The notes under the pieces are model-generated. The model saw only the letters and a list, made by a program, of their open reading frames with translations, did no database searches and had not been told where the DNA came from. Shown piece after piece: positions 33,722-45,103 of a DNA stretch of 64,000 bases. Every line of letters starts with the position of its first letter. The first letter of the stretch is position 1. A program made the position numbers and the translations under genes. The stretch is from Zhengitettix transpicula. Lineage: Eukaryota > Arthropoda > Insecta > Orthoptera > Tetrigidae. The stretch covers positions 64,228,509 through 64,292,508 of the forward strand of contig CM073594.1 in the NCBI GenBank assembly GCA_037074705.1, read 5' to 3'.

Positions 33722-34539
33722 TTATATCATCATTTCATTTTGTCTGTTATTCGACTGTTTTTTCTAATAGTTATATTTTAAAACAGACGTATTTTATTGT
33801 CATTTTCTTTCGAGTTTGAAACGTCGTTTTGTTTTAGGTTTCCGCTCATTCGTCGCTTAATCGCCTTCCTTCGAATCTAATTTTCCTCCCATATACGTTT
33901 TTAACAGTAGACTACCGCAGCGAGTTTATTTTCCACAGTCCGCAGTGTAGTTGCGACCATGGTGATTGGAAACGAGTATTGTCTTGGTCGCAAATTGTAG
34001 TTTACAGTTGGCTTTGAGATAAGATAATTGGTGATTTGTCGTCCGTCATTGCGGCCGGTCGCTCGCGACTGTTATCTGTTCTGTTTCATTGTACAACCAA
34101 CCTCTGGTGAAGAGATCGGGCGATATTAACCGGGACATGGTGGCACAATGGCGACGGACGCAATCAACTTGCTGAATGCCTAGTTTTGGGGCCCCCTCCC
34201 CCCGCCCTTATCTAATCGATACAGTTTCCCAGTTAATGCGGGAATAATACACTTTTGTTTCGACGCGCGCGCCAGCGCCGGGGTTAAATTTTAGACAATT
34301 AAAAAGTTCTTTGACGCGAGACACAAGAGTGGGGTTGGGGGAGGGGGCGAAAAGGGAGGGGACCCCCTGAATTAAACTCCAATTTCTGAAATTAATATTT
34401 ATAGGGCGTAAATACAGTTTGACTCGAAGCGACAAACACAAATTGAATCCGCTGCATTTCCTCGACAGTTAGAAATCAGCAATTGCAATTGACAGTATTC
34501 TTAACCGACAGTCTTTTTTAAGTGAAACTTTCTTACATC
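33722..34539. other. Unassigned stretch, no gene recognised
   Basis: G+C-richer around 33900-34360 with a short G-rich run. A 77-codon minus-strand frame (34441-34208) lacks a motif. Confidence 0.25.
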
Positions 34540-35485
34540 CGTAGAAAACATGGATGGAAAACCGCAAACGCGTTACTGATATTTTTATGAGTCCGATCTA
34601 CTGAAAGAAACGGAGAATACATGCGACGTTGAATAGTAAACCGGCTTTACGCTTTCTGGAAACTTGTAGAAAAAAGCTGTTGAATGCGTTACTAAAAATT
34701 TGTAGTGACGCTGGGAGGGAAACGGAAAATTAGAGGACGGGTAATGGAGATAAGTTTTCCAACCAGTTGTTGAGAATAATAAACCAGACTTACGGTTGCT
34801 GGTAACTTGTGAAATAGTGATGTAAAATGCGATAACGAAGGTTTCTCAGACGCTCTCTGAACGTAATATTAGAGGTTTAATAGTAAACCGACTTAACGCT
34901 TGCTGGAATCTTGAATGCTAAAGGCGGCGAATACGTTACCGGAATTTGTAGTGACGCTGCGAGCAAACCGGAAAAAAAGAGAAAGGGTCGAATATTGACA
35001 AGTTTGGAGAAAAACTGAGCGTTCTGGAACCAATGAATAGTAAACCGGCTTTACGCATGCTGGGAACTTATACGATAAAGTGGTGAAAGCGTTACCGAAA
35101 TCTGTTTGGAAGCTGAGAATTTATCACGAGTACGGGATATAGAGGTACTCAGTCGAAAAACGAAGCATTTTGTAACGTTGAATAGTATACCAGTGCTGGA
35201 AACTTTAATCCTCAAGCGATACCGAAAATTTTTTTAGGCGCTGAGAGAGACAAACGGGAAAATACATTGCGACAAACTGGGGGAAAGAAGATATGATCAG
35301 AAAAGGAGCGTTCTTAATCTATAGAATAGTAAACCGGCTTTAAGCTTGCCGAAAACGAGAAACATAAAGAACGGTTAATCCTTTACGAAAAAATGTTGTG
35401 AGGCAAATGGATACTCAAGAAGCAAGATAGTGATAAACGGAGCGTTCTTGAGTCATTGAATAGTAAACCAGCGAGTTGGTACCCC
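34540..35485 (+). repeat. Satellite-like tandem array, ~140-bp unit, about seven copies
   Basis: The landmark GAATAGTAAACCGGCTTTACGC, in variants, recurs near 34631, 34770, 34876, 35034, 35180, 35324 and 35457 (spacing about 106-158 bases). Each is followed by a GCTGGNAACTTG-like block, a GCGTTACCGAAAATTT-like block and a GACGCTGNGAG-like block. Units are diverged and of unequal length. No coding capacity. Confidence 0.75.
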
Positions 35486-35628
35486 AAAAACAAATGGCTA
35501 CGATGGACTTATTAATGTTTCCGTGAAGGTTAAAATTATGGCAACACAGACTTAGAATTATATTTATGATTTATATATATATTGTAATACCAATTAAACA
35601 GGCTATTAATTGTTTTTAATAATTAAAT

Positions 35629-36550
35629 TGTTAGCGGTACGAATGCGTAAAGGCGACAATCAAGGGGGGTTTTCCTTTGTTTAACAACTGAAAAACCGCG
35701 CGCTTGGAGAACAGTCAGTCTGCGCGGAGATACGAGACAGAACGGTCTACATAAAGTAATAACAGTAAAATTTGCTAACATAAAAGCATGTATCCAGGAG
35801 GTCCAACGGCGAGACATTTTAGTTTATATAAAACGCGAGTAAGCAGTTTGGCGGAGAGACACATAAAATCGCAATTTTCAAGCAGAAGTTTTTCCTGCCC
35901 AAATTGAACTAATTGTCACATTGAAAGACTTTGAGGAAATTTACATCCAGAAACCGGCTGAGGATGGATTAATCTAGATTCCCGGATTGCAGAGACACGA
36001 GCGGGCAACGACCACGTGTATTCAAATTCCAAAGTGTAGAATCAGTGAGTAATGAATTGCCTGTTTTAGTGTGTGTTAAATTCAAGCAAGAAGAATCCAA
36101 ATGGTACCAGAAGTACTGTCGTGAGTACAAGACAATTATTAATAATTGTAAACGATAATTAAAGGGTATAGTCATACTTCGTTTGCGTTTTTCTTTTCAT
36201 TCGTTTTCTTTTGTTTCTAGAATTTTAATCTTATATTCCTTTAACTTGAATGAATTGAATTGTTAATGTTTTAATTGGAGTGTTCTTATTATCAAACCCA
36301 GTTATGACCCTGAGATATAGATATTCAACGTATTTGATTGTAATGATATAAGAACTGTATTTTCATAAAATGCCACGAAATAATAAATGAAAAATTAAAG
36401 TATTTGTTGTTAACTGGATTAAATTCGGCGTGCAAAACAGATATTATACAATGTAAACTTATCAGCAATAATAAATGTTTTTTAATTTTATCTTAAATTA
36501 ATTTCGTTAATTATTTTAATGATTTAAGACCACCTTTTTTAATCATTACA
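35629..36550 (+). mobile_element. Long terminal repeat, Ty3/Gypsy-like, copy 2
   Basis: Begins TGTTAGCGGTAC and ends AATCATTACA, as in LTR copy 1 (18339-19193). The interior has the same landmarks: an AAACCGCGCGC block, ATATAAAACGCGAG (a TATA-like element), ATGGTACCAG then GTGAGTA, and AAACCCAGTTATGACCCTGAGA. The sequence after the end (TGACGTCTTCAACGTGTGGC, 36555-36574) is a poorer version of the primer-binding-site-like sequence after copy 1. No gag-pol follows. The two copies are too diverged and too far apart to be a pair flanking one recent element. Confidence 0.6.
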
Positions 36551-36651
36551 TATCTGACGTCTTCAACGTGTGGCTAACTATCGTTCAAATTTAAATTAAT
36601 TTTTTTGTGTTAAATGATTCATTTAATTAACCTATCAAGGTGTTTATTACA

Positions 36652-36663
36652 ATATATATATAT

Positions 36664-36701
<38 letters not shown>
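36652..36701. repeat. (TA)n microsatellite
   Basis: A near-continuous TA run with a short CATACA interruption. Confidence 0.95.
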
Positions 36702-36704
<3 letters not shown>

Positions 36705-38277
36705 TTGGCTTCATAATAGTTCAAGTCTTACAGATGAAACGTTTTACAATAAATATATTACGTAAGAAACAAGGATATTCGGGTCTACTTTTCCAATCTC
36801 ATACAGTCTTGAATAATATCTAACTAGTTCTATTGCCTTTTATTTAATTTTGAGTGTGAAGTAACGTGTATTCATTTCTGTTTTTTATCACTTTTTTCTC
36901 GTTTAGAGGGTGCTTTGACTCGTCCTTTTTGTTGAGTAGCGAACCAATGAGAGTCATTGATGTGTTCCATCTGCAATAGTTATCAAATACCTATAGATTT
37001 TATACATACATATGAATTTCAACATGAAAGGGATTCAGTTCTCAAAAGGTTTCGTTTTCCGTCGTAGCCTTTCAGAGTGATTAAACTCACAGTGGTCACC
37101 TTTTTATCAGAGCTTTCGCTTAATTACTTCCGATAATTACAAAACCACACACAAAACGCTCGCCGGTGGCTCTTCCCTGCGTGTGTGTTTGTGTGTCTCC
37201 AGAGTTTCCACGGTTTAAAACAGAATTACAGTTTTCGTGGAATCTGAACTCAACCTCTGAAACGGACAGTTGCGTCACCCGGACAAGGATTTTGTTGAAT
37301 TGATAAACTGAATGATTCACTGAAGCGGCAAAATAGTTCTTCATAAATCATTAGCACTTCAGTAAATTTCCAACTTAATTTTTTAAAGGAAAAATCTACC
37401 ATAAAAATGAAATTGACGCTCTGTACTATTGAATACGACAGAACAGATATTTAAATTAAATTAAAAAATGTCTGGCATCTTCAAATTTAAATATTAATGG
37501 CCAAAGAAGTCATAATATAATATTTAAAATTCTTCTTAGACAAACAAGACGTTTCGTCTTTACATTAGGACCTCTGAAGGTATTAATTAATCTGTGTGGC
37601 GTGTCAAGGAATGTAAATAATTGAAACCAAAAAAACTGAGGTTTTCCAAATAAATAAAAATATTTTCAGGAAGAACATAAAATGCTTCCAATAAAATCTC
37701 AGCCATGAAATTGAATTAAATAATCAGCAGGTCCAGATGAGTTTTTTTTATCCTGTTCCTTAATTAAATAATTTTATGAAGAAAGTACATTAATTTTTTG
37801 TATGTTATGGTCTTTAATATTTTCCCATACAATTGGTGAACTGATGTTCCTTACTTCCTGAAGAAAAGACAAAAAACTGTTCGAAAAGCGGGTCAAAAAT
37901 ATTACCTTGTGGCGCATTCTCTCGAAAACTCTCTTCATTTATTTATTTTTAATTACCGATACTAATAAAAATTAAAACAAAGACTTTTATTTATTTTAAT
38001 AACAAATGGATTAATCCATTGTCATTGACAATCTGTGGTTTGATATGGCTTTATGTTTATCGGTGGGAAGTTTGATATTGGACATATGTTAATGACACGT
38101 GTATTATTTGAACGTTTTTTTGCCCCATGTGGCAGAACAAGGGATTTTGTAAACTATTCAATGTTTGATAGTTTTAAGTAGGGTGTCTATGGTTTCTGAA
38201 GAAAGAAACTCTATTTGTAGGTCTGTAAATGATGGTAAATTGACATTCTTTAAAAATTTGCTTATAATGTAGAATAT
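36702..38277. other. Unassigned stretch with a weak minus-strand hammerhead-like motif
   Basis: On the minus strand 37582-37540 reads CTTCAGAGGTCC..GACGAAACGTCTTG, a damaged version of the PLE terminal motif. CTGAAGA..CGAAAA at about 37858-37893 on the plus strand is another partial match. No gene was recognised. Confidence 0.3.
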
Positions 38278-38514
38278 TTTAGTGGGCACCTACATCAAAC
38301 ATTATTTAGTTTACAAAATCCCTGGCTCTAATTGTTATATTGGGCAAGCAAAACGTTCATTTAATACCCGTTTCAAAGAACATATGTCTATAACTAACTT
38401 CCCAGAAATAATCTGTAACCTCCAAGCATATCACCAATTCGAAACATTGATTGACCGGAGTTATGTTATATTTACGCCACTAGCTCATCGACAAGCCTGA
38501 ACTGATAAAATATA
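38278..38514 (+). pseudogene. Penelope-like element GIY-YIG endonuclease relic 3
   Basis: The best-preserved of three. A 72-codon frame (38282-38500) reads YLVYKIPGSNCYIGQAKRSF then NTRFKEHMS. The VYKI and CYIGQ..R strands, the Arg of RF/R and the EH pair match the GIY-YIG endonuclease of Penelope-like elements. The cysteine pair usual before the second strand is partly lost (PGSN instead of a CxxC-like turn). The frame ends at TGA soon after the core. The mariner at 38515 interrupts the sequence just downstream, and text after it (about 39838-39960) may be the displaced PLE tail. No reverse transcriptase was found, so the copy is incomplete. Confidence 0.75.
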
Positions 38515-39809
38515 TACCACTGTGATCAAAAAGTAAGGTGAAATTGTCATTTAAAACTCCCGGGTATTAGGAAGGCAGGTAAATATTTTCCTAGGTTGGT
38601 AGAACTGTCTATAATATTTGCCAAGCGGCTGTTTGTTAAAAGGTTTAATTATCTCCCAGTTACACGTGTTTTTGTAAACAACCAAAAGTGAATTTTTCAA
38701 TTTTTGCAATGGGTGATTTTGTTGAGTAAAGAACTTGCATCAAATTTTGTTTGCGGAACGAATATTCTTGTGCGGACACGTTGAAAATGCTGCAGAAGGC
38801 CTTTCGTGATCAAACTATGACTCAAAAAAACGTTTATAAGTGGTACAACGAGTTCAAAGAGGGCCGACAACGCGTTGAGGACGAACCGCGCTCTGGACGA
38901 CCATCAACGTCTACCGACGAGAGCCACGTCCAAAATATCAAAGATTTGGTGCTTGAAAATCGTCGATGGACAATTAGAGATATCGCTGATAGTGTTGGAA
39001 TATCATTTGGCTCAGCCCAAACCATTTTGAAGAATGTTTTGTGTCTCAAACGCGTCAAGTCTCGATTTGTGCCAAAATCGCTCAATTTCTTGGAAAAAAA
39101 CGTCGCGTTGATGTGTGTGAAACTTTGCTGTCTGACTATCAGGACCACTTTAAATGCATCATTACTGGATATGAGACTTGGATTTACGCATACGACACTG
39201 AAACCATCGACCAATCCAGCGATTATCGTGGAAATGAGAAGCAAGACCGAAAAGACCACGGCAAAGTCGATCGAAAATCAAGGTCATGTTGACAGTTTTC
39301 TTTGATTATCGTGGTGTGGTGCACTATGAATTCCTTCCGCCGGGCCAAACTGACAACAAAGAATATTATTTAAGCGTTATGAGCCGTTTGCGTGAAGCTA
39401 TTCGTCTGAAACGGCCGGAATTAAGGGCGAACAACTCTTGGTTCCTTCATCACGATAATGCACCATGTCATACTGCATTGGTTCTTCGCGACTTTTTTGC
39501 CAAAAACTCGAATCATATCGTTCTGCAACCACCGTATTCGCCTGATTTGGCTCTGTGCGACTTCTGGCTATTCAGCAAACCCAAATGGGCAATGCGGGGA
39601 CGCCGATTTGAGGAGATAAAAGCCGAATCGTAGAAGGTCTATAAGTCTATACCGGAAAAAGACTATTCCGACTGGACTGGAAAAAGCGTTGGAAAAAGTG
39701 CGTTTTATCGGACGGCGATTATTTTCAGGGGATGAAATTGTTTTGGAAGAATAAATAAAGAATTCATATTTTATAAATAAATTCACGTTACTTTTTGTTC
39801 ACAGTGGTA
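38515..39809 (+). mobile_element. Mariner-like DNA transposon, copy 2 (full length)
   Basis: Both terminal inverted repeats are present: TACCACTGTGATCAAAAAGT at 38515-38534 and, in reverse complement from 39809, TACCACTGTGAACAAAAAGT, differing by one base. TA flanks both sides (38513-38514, 39810-39811). Length 1295 bases, the usual size of a full mariner. Copy 1 shares most of its sequence but lacks about 160 bases of the leader and transposase start. The transposase gene is broken, so the element could only move if helped in trans. Confidence 0.93.
38709..39757 (+). pseudogene. Mariner transposase pseudogene, copy 2
   Basis: The reading frame starts at the ATG at 38709 but meets TAA at codon 7 (38727-38729). 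Readable in order: RTCIKF and ADTLKMLQKAF (first helices), KWYNEFKEGR, SGRPSTSTDE, IRDIADSVGISFGSAQTILK (second helix-turn-helix), SRFVPKSL, then the catalytic part. A one-base loss in the A-run near 39096 and another near 39233 shift the frame, a TAG at 39631-39633 stops it, and a 7-base deletion follows near 39677. The first catalytic Asp is changed: GYETW instead of GDETW. The second and third are kept (HHDNAPCH and LALCDFWLF) with 34 residues between them, the DD34D signature of mariner. The enzyme is inactive on several counts. Confidence 0.92.
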
Positions 39810-39811
39810 TA

Positions 39812-40847
39812 CCAACTATAAATATAAAATAAATGGAACTGTTCGCCAATCACTCCAAGCACGTATTACTGGTGCTTTTCGCAATTATCACCATTTATTG
39901 TAAATAATGCTGGGTAGAAGCACTTTCCGATGATGATGTAAATAAATGATGTTTTTTTATTTCTCATATTTTTCGTGTTCGTGCCTCAACGCGTCACTTT
40001 CGACCATACAGCCCTATAATAAGCTGTCCCGTGGCCGTAGAATCACCCTCCCGCTGTTTGAGGCATCTGGCATGCAGCCGATTTCATTTTATTTTAGGAG
40101 TGAGATATATTGAAGACAAGTCATTGTGGAGTGTCCGCTGCTAATCAGATCGTGAGGGTTGATTTTTGTTGAGATTATATAGCAGGGGAACCTTAAATTA
40201 CTTCCCATATCTCAAGCCGGAAGATATAAAAACCTTAGATTTCGCAGGAAGAGGAGATATTTAGAAATCAAATTAAGACAGTCCGCAGGACAAAAAAAAC
40301 TAAATCGGGACCGGGGGTTGGTGGAATTTCCGTAAACGGGAGGATGTTTTAGTTGCGTGCTGGGACGCCGGAGGTAAACAAACCATGACCGCGCCTCTAA
40401 TGTGTTTTTAAACGATCTGCTGGTCGCGTCAAAGGGTGGAGTGAGAGGGTGGCAGGGAGGCCGAGAGCAGCCGCGGTGGTGGTGGCTTTAATTTGGCGAT
40501 GTTGGCAGCCGCATCCATATTCAGGAGTCCGCGGTTCTGGCAGGTGGCGAGGGCCAACGGCATTCACAAGGGATGGAGGGGCAAAAACACACACGCGATA
40601 CCCTTGCGACGACCGGTTCATAGTACCTGAGTGTTATAGGGACAAGAACACCCTCCACAGTGAAACTAAAATATACTGAAAATTGATACCAATTTCACTA
40701 TATACCACTACCCCGTAAATATACATAAGCACGTCTAACGGAAATTATCCCTAAGCCAGTTTTCAATTTCAAGTAAGCTAATTATACTTCTCCGCTTCAT
40801 TCTTTCCATACCAATTATATCATAACATATATTTTTAATAATTTATA
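39812..40847. other. Unassigned stretch after mariner copy 2
   Basis: The first ~150 bases may be the displaced tail of the PLE interrupted by mariner. 40300-40640 is G+C-richer with long frames on both strands (40397-40621 minus, 40449-40679 plus) but no motif, so neither is called as a gene. Confidence 0.25.
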
Positions 40848-41640
40848 CATGTAATATATTTATTAACATAAATAAGTTTCATTTTTAAATTTAAATATAA
40901 GTAATATATTATTAAAAATCATTGAAAATTAAAAATAAAATAGTTAAGCATGAAGTTTCTTTTCTGTATTTTAATACAGGAAATTTATATTTAAAAGAGT
41001 GGACTTTAGTTTTAAATTTAAAAATAAGTGTTAATTTTTTCAAATTCCTTTAAATATAGGTATTAAATTTTTAAGTCATCTAAAAATAGGTCATGTATTT
41101 TTAAATTATTTAAATATAGGTAATTTATTTTAATGCTATTTAAATATAGGTCATATATTTAACGGCCATTTAAAATAGGTAATACATTTTAAAGCCATTT
41201 AAATATAGTTAATATATTTTTAAATCAATTAAATGTAGTTAATATATTTTATAGGCATTTAAATATAATTAAAATCTTTTTAAAAGTTAATTAAATTTAT
41301 TTAATATAAATATGTTAAATATTTTTGAGTCATTTAAATATAATGTATATATTTTTAACAGACATTTAAATTTAAGTAATATATTTTTAGTTCCATATAA
41401 ATATAGGTTATATATTATGAAAATATAAGTACTATATTATAAATGTCATTTAAATATAGGTAACATATTTTTAAAAAGCATTAAGTGTTTTCTTCAAATA
41501 AATACATATATTTTATAAATTATTTAAATATATATTATTTATTTTTAATCATAAAAATATTGATGATATATTGTAAAATCATTTTAATGTAGGTAACATA
41601 TTTTTTAATCATTTCAATTTAAATTCATTCATATTTTTCG
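40848..41640. repeat. AT-rich minisatellite with a 30-bp period
   Basis: Best seen at 41075-41275, where AGGTNATNTATTTTNAANNC then ATTTAAATAT repeats six times with 29-30-base spacing. More diverged copies extend to both sides, so perhaps 20 or more units in all. No coding capacity. Confidence 0.8.
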
Positions 41641-42449
41641 GTCACAAACGTCATTGTACGCAGTTAATGTCACCACATTTATATTTGGACATCTAATTTT
41701 AACATATACATGTATTAATACATTAAAAACTGATTAACTTCCAAAATCGTGTGCGAAACTTGCTAATATTGTAATTATTTGTTGTTACAAATTGTATGTT
41801 TTTTCTATTTATTTATTAAATTTTCATTCTCATTTCCACTATTTTCCGATCCTCTACTCAACCTCACATGATTTTAAATGAATTAACCACAGAAACAACG
41901 GGACCAGAAAAAGAATTCGCCACTTTCTTTTCTTGTTACGTGGGGTCCTTTTTTTTAACGCGAATGCGGATCCAATTTGCACTTTGCATTTATGAACTAT
42001 TTAGGCTTTGAAATTGCTTCGTACAGCGAAAACCGGTATTGAAGTTGCGATTAATAATTATGCATAGCCTGAGTGGTGGCGATAATAGCGACCCCCCACC
42101 CCCTTCATCTCTTGTAATAACACCCAATTAATCGCCACAGCCACAAGGATAAAATAAACACGTGGCAATTTAGTTTTGTTTATTGGAAAGGAAAAGGCAT
42201 TTATGTCTGTGTGTATATCGGATTTTTTTGTTTGTTCGTTTGCGACAGTAAATTGTAAAGATATGCGCAATTTTAATATAAAAAAGGGAATTACAAAAGT
42301 AACTTGTTGGGGTGGAAAAGGGATAAGAAGTTCAATTACCAAACTTTTGACGGCCCTGAACTGTCTTGTTGTAGAAATGACCAAGAATAAGAAACAATAC
42401 TCAAAGAAAATAAATATATTAGCCAATAAGTCGGTAAATTGAGTCCATT
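41641..42449. other. Unassigned stretch, no gene recognised
   Basis: Frames of 88 (plus, 42176-42442) and 122 codons (minus, 42426-42058) overlap. Neither has a recognisable motif, and the long minus frame is mostly the complement of a lysine-rich plus frame. Confidence 0.2.
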
Positions 42450-42491
42450 AGTCAGAAAATGTATAATAAAATTTTAAACATTATATTATAA

Positions 42492-42537
42492 CAAACACAA
42501 CGTTTCATCCCCAATTTTTGGACATTTTCAGGTGTAA
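42492..42537 (-). ncRNA. Hammerhead-like motif, left end of the inverted pair
   Basis: Minus strand: CACCTGAAAATG, TCC-AAAAATT-GGGGAT as stem II, then GAAACGTTGTGTTTG. ACAC before the core can pair with GTGT after GAAACGTT. The conserved G of CTGANGA has become A, so cleavage is doubtful. Confidence 0.5.
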
Positions 42538-43059
42538 ATATTCAAGTAAATTGAGTTATGTAAAAGAATTTCAGAAGAAGAGTATATTACAAACGTGATA
42601 ATTTATAATACAGGTATGTAATAACATAAATTATATTACAAAATTTTTAAAACATTTAATAATATTATAATCTACAACACAATTACGTAAAAATATAAAT
42701 TAGATTTGAAAATAATCAGAAATCTTACAAGCATGATAATTTGTAATATAATAATCCGCTTTTTGGTTTGTTTGCTCGTTATCGAAATTCAATTACAAAC
42801 GTATTACAAATTATCAAGTTTGTAATATTTCTGATAATTTTGAAATATAATTTACACTTTTACATAATTGTATTATAAATTATCATATTTTTAATTTTTT
42901 TGAAAATTTTCTTAAATCAATTTATATTATTACATAACTGTATTATATCTTAAAATATAAAAATTGTTACGCAATAATCATGTTAGTAAGATAATGTTTT
43001 CTTAAAATTGTAAGAGATTTTTTTAAAAAATTATTTAAAAGAATTTGATTGAAATTGTA

Positions 43060-43100
43060 AACCTGAATAGGCCCCAATTACTTGTGAAACGTTGTGATGG
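43060..43100 (+). ncRNA. Hammerhead-like motif, right end of the inverted pair
   Basis: CCTGAATAGGCCCCAATTACTTGTGAAACGTTGTG. The box reads CTGAATA instead of CTGANGA and stem II is worn. It is identified by symmetry with 42492-42537. Confidence 0.45.
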
Positions 43101-43140
43101 TTGAACTATAGTTGATTTAAATTTTATAATAATTTTTACT

Positions 43141-45070
43141 GTTACTAATATGTTGGTGTTTTTACACATTTTTAGTTGAAAAGAAGTCAGATTAATATAA
43201 TTATGAAAATAAGAAATGCAACAGAATTCTAGTGATCTCGGTTAATATTTTTGTATTGTCTGATGTTCTTATTTCGATGTCTTATTTTCTGCTCCTCCAA
43301 TCGCGAATTCCATTCCATTTTTCTTATTTTTGACGGCGTCGAGATCTATGTTTCGCTTCTAGGTATTTATTAATCATCCCTCTCGTATTTATTCCTAGAC
43401 CTGAATTTCCCATTTCCCGCTGTAGCCCCTGTATCATCTGCCACCCGTGTTACGGATGTGGAAACAATGGCGTCGTAATGGATAAAGTACTGAAGGTGAC
43501 ATAATTGCGTGCGTGTTTCGGGCCTTATTCCACGAAGCTCCGACGCTTGTTAGCGTCAAAAGGTTTCTACCAGGGGATGAGAGCGCTGCTACCGAAAACG
43601 ACCTGAATTTACGGCCGAGTGACTATTGAAACGTGGCTTAATAGATGGAGGGGAGATGCGCCCGTAAAGTTATCCCTCTCAGGTACAATGACGTTTGATA
43701 TTAGCACATCCGTGAGTAACGACCGCCATTTACAGCTTAGTTCGGGGCACGAAACCGCAACAACGATGCGTCGTAATATACTGCAACTACTACAAGTGAG
43801 TATGTAGGGAACATTTCATTCATACATGGCTTCTTAATCCTCAACGCCCCACTTCATTCCTTTCGCCTGTCATACTCACTTTTTATCACTTCTGAACATT
43901 ATTCTTGAGATTTTAACCGTGTAGCGTGTAGGAAGTCATCAAAACCGGAACGGATGTGCAATAAACAAGAACTAGTGTCAAGACTTTTCGAATTTCAATG
44001 AGGACTTATCAATATTCCAATATTAACCTGATCGGAGAGGCTCCTTCAGTAAATCACGTGGGTAGATCGACCCTTTAATTGGTCCTCTAACTTGGCGGTA
44101 GGGAAGGAAAGCTGTCGCTGATGGAAGAAAGCCACTCTAAAAATTACTCTTTCATCAGCCTTCATGTTGAAAAGCTCCTGGACAGTTCAGTCTTCTTAAT
44201 TATGATTCATCTTTATCTTGAACTTCTTACCACTTTATGATTTATTCAAGCCTCTAGACGATACTATAGATGCCAAGGATCTTATCGTCTTTCCATTTTA
44301 CCGTTCCTAGATTTCTTCCCGTCGAGGCTGCAGAAGAGGTAGTACTGGGTTTTCCTCCGACCGATTCGGTCTAATCGTTTCCGTACATTTCCACAAAACT
44401 ACGAATTGACTAACTTTCTCCTTAATTTGGTCTGTAATTACACCATGGTGCGCCTTCAGTTATCGATTTGTTACAAAATATTTTTATAACTGTTGCCTAA
44501 ATTACTGCCTGGAAGCATGGGAATGTGGTTTGCCGGGGTCGAGCAGCAGACACAAGACAATGGCGGGGTGGATTGGAAAATCCGCAAGTCCCGCAAGCAA
44601 GGTCATGGTCGGCCAAGGAAGGGGTAGACGACCGGGAGGGTATGGCTCTAAAATAGATTGAAGTGGGTCACGTGTGCACAAGGACCAACCAGGAGAGAGG
44701 GATTTTGAGGAGGCAGAGAGAGGAGTCTGCGAACACGTGGAGAGATGGATTTGGACCGTCGGTGAGAGTGGTCAGGGAGAGTTGATCCTGGAAGATTTTG
44801 GTTTTGCACGTGGGTCTCCGGTCGTCTTCTGCGAATGCTGCGGAGAGAGAGAGTCGCCAACGGGAGTCGACCCTGTCCGAGCTGCAGACCTGGTAAGTCG
44901 CATTCCATGCTTCCAGGTATCGCGTCGGTTTGCCACGAGGAGAACCACGGTTAATCTTGAGAAAGGGAGGGGGTTACATGCATCCCTGGCAGGCTGGAGA
45001 GCTTTCGTTTTATATAAATTCTCATAAAATGAATTCTTGTTTTTATTAACTAAATATTGTATTTCCCTTT
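43141..45070. other. Unassigned stretch, no gene recognised
   Basis: A 117-codon plus frame (44674-45027) is overlapped by 86- and 113-codon minus frames. None has a motif. A GGTAAGT donor-like sequence lies at about 44891. The right end (about 45010-45070) contains TTTTATATAAATTC and could be the 3' part of an LTR (see 45071-45103). Confidence 0.25.
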
Positions 45071-45103
45071 CCTGCAAGAACAATTCTTGCAGGTGGCGCC
45101 CAA
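45071..45103 (+). other. Possible LTR end with palindrome and tRNA-Lys-type primer binding site
   Basis: CCTGCAAGAACAATTCTTGC (45071-45090) begins a perfect 10-bp-arm palindrome. TGCA ends at 45091, and after GG comes TGGCGCCCAA (45094-45103), the exact first ten bases of a primer binding site matching tRNA-Lys. The left LTR boundary was not found and no gag follows. Confidence 0.35.

Larger units (their letters stand above)
42450..43140. mobile_element. Inverted pair of PLE-type termini (head-to-head), ~690 bp
   Basis: The left outer end (TAATAAAATTTTAAACAT, ACACAACGTTTCATCCCCAA, TTTTCAGGTGTAAATATTCAA) is the inverted copy of the right outer end (43050-43140). The inner parts also pair: ATTACAAACGTGATAATTTATAAT near 42589 against ATTATAAATTATCATATTTTTAAT near 42870. 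A hammerhead-like motif lies at each end, pointing outward. Penelope-like elements are known to have repeated and inverted terminal arrangements. No coding part remains. Confidence 0.55.

Noticed and set aside
34540..35485. Possible tRNA or 5S cluster because of regular spacing
   Set aside because: No A/B boxes or 5S-like sequence in the units.
18339..36550. One full LTR retrotransposon between the two LTRs
   Set aside because: They are about 16 kb apart with many unrelated elements between, and are diverged from each other.
42058..42442. 122-codon minus frame opposite an 88-codon plus frame
   Set aside because: Mirror frames without motifs, next to a dyad of mobile DNA.
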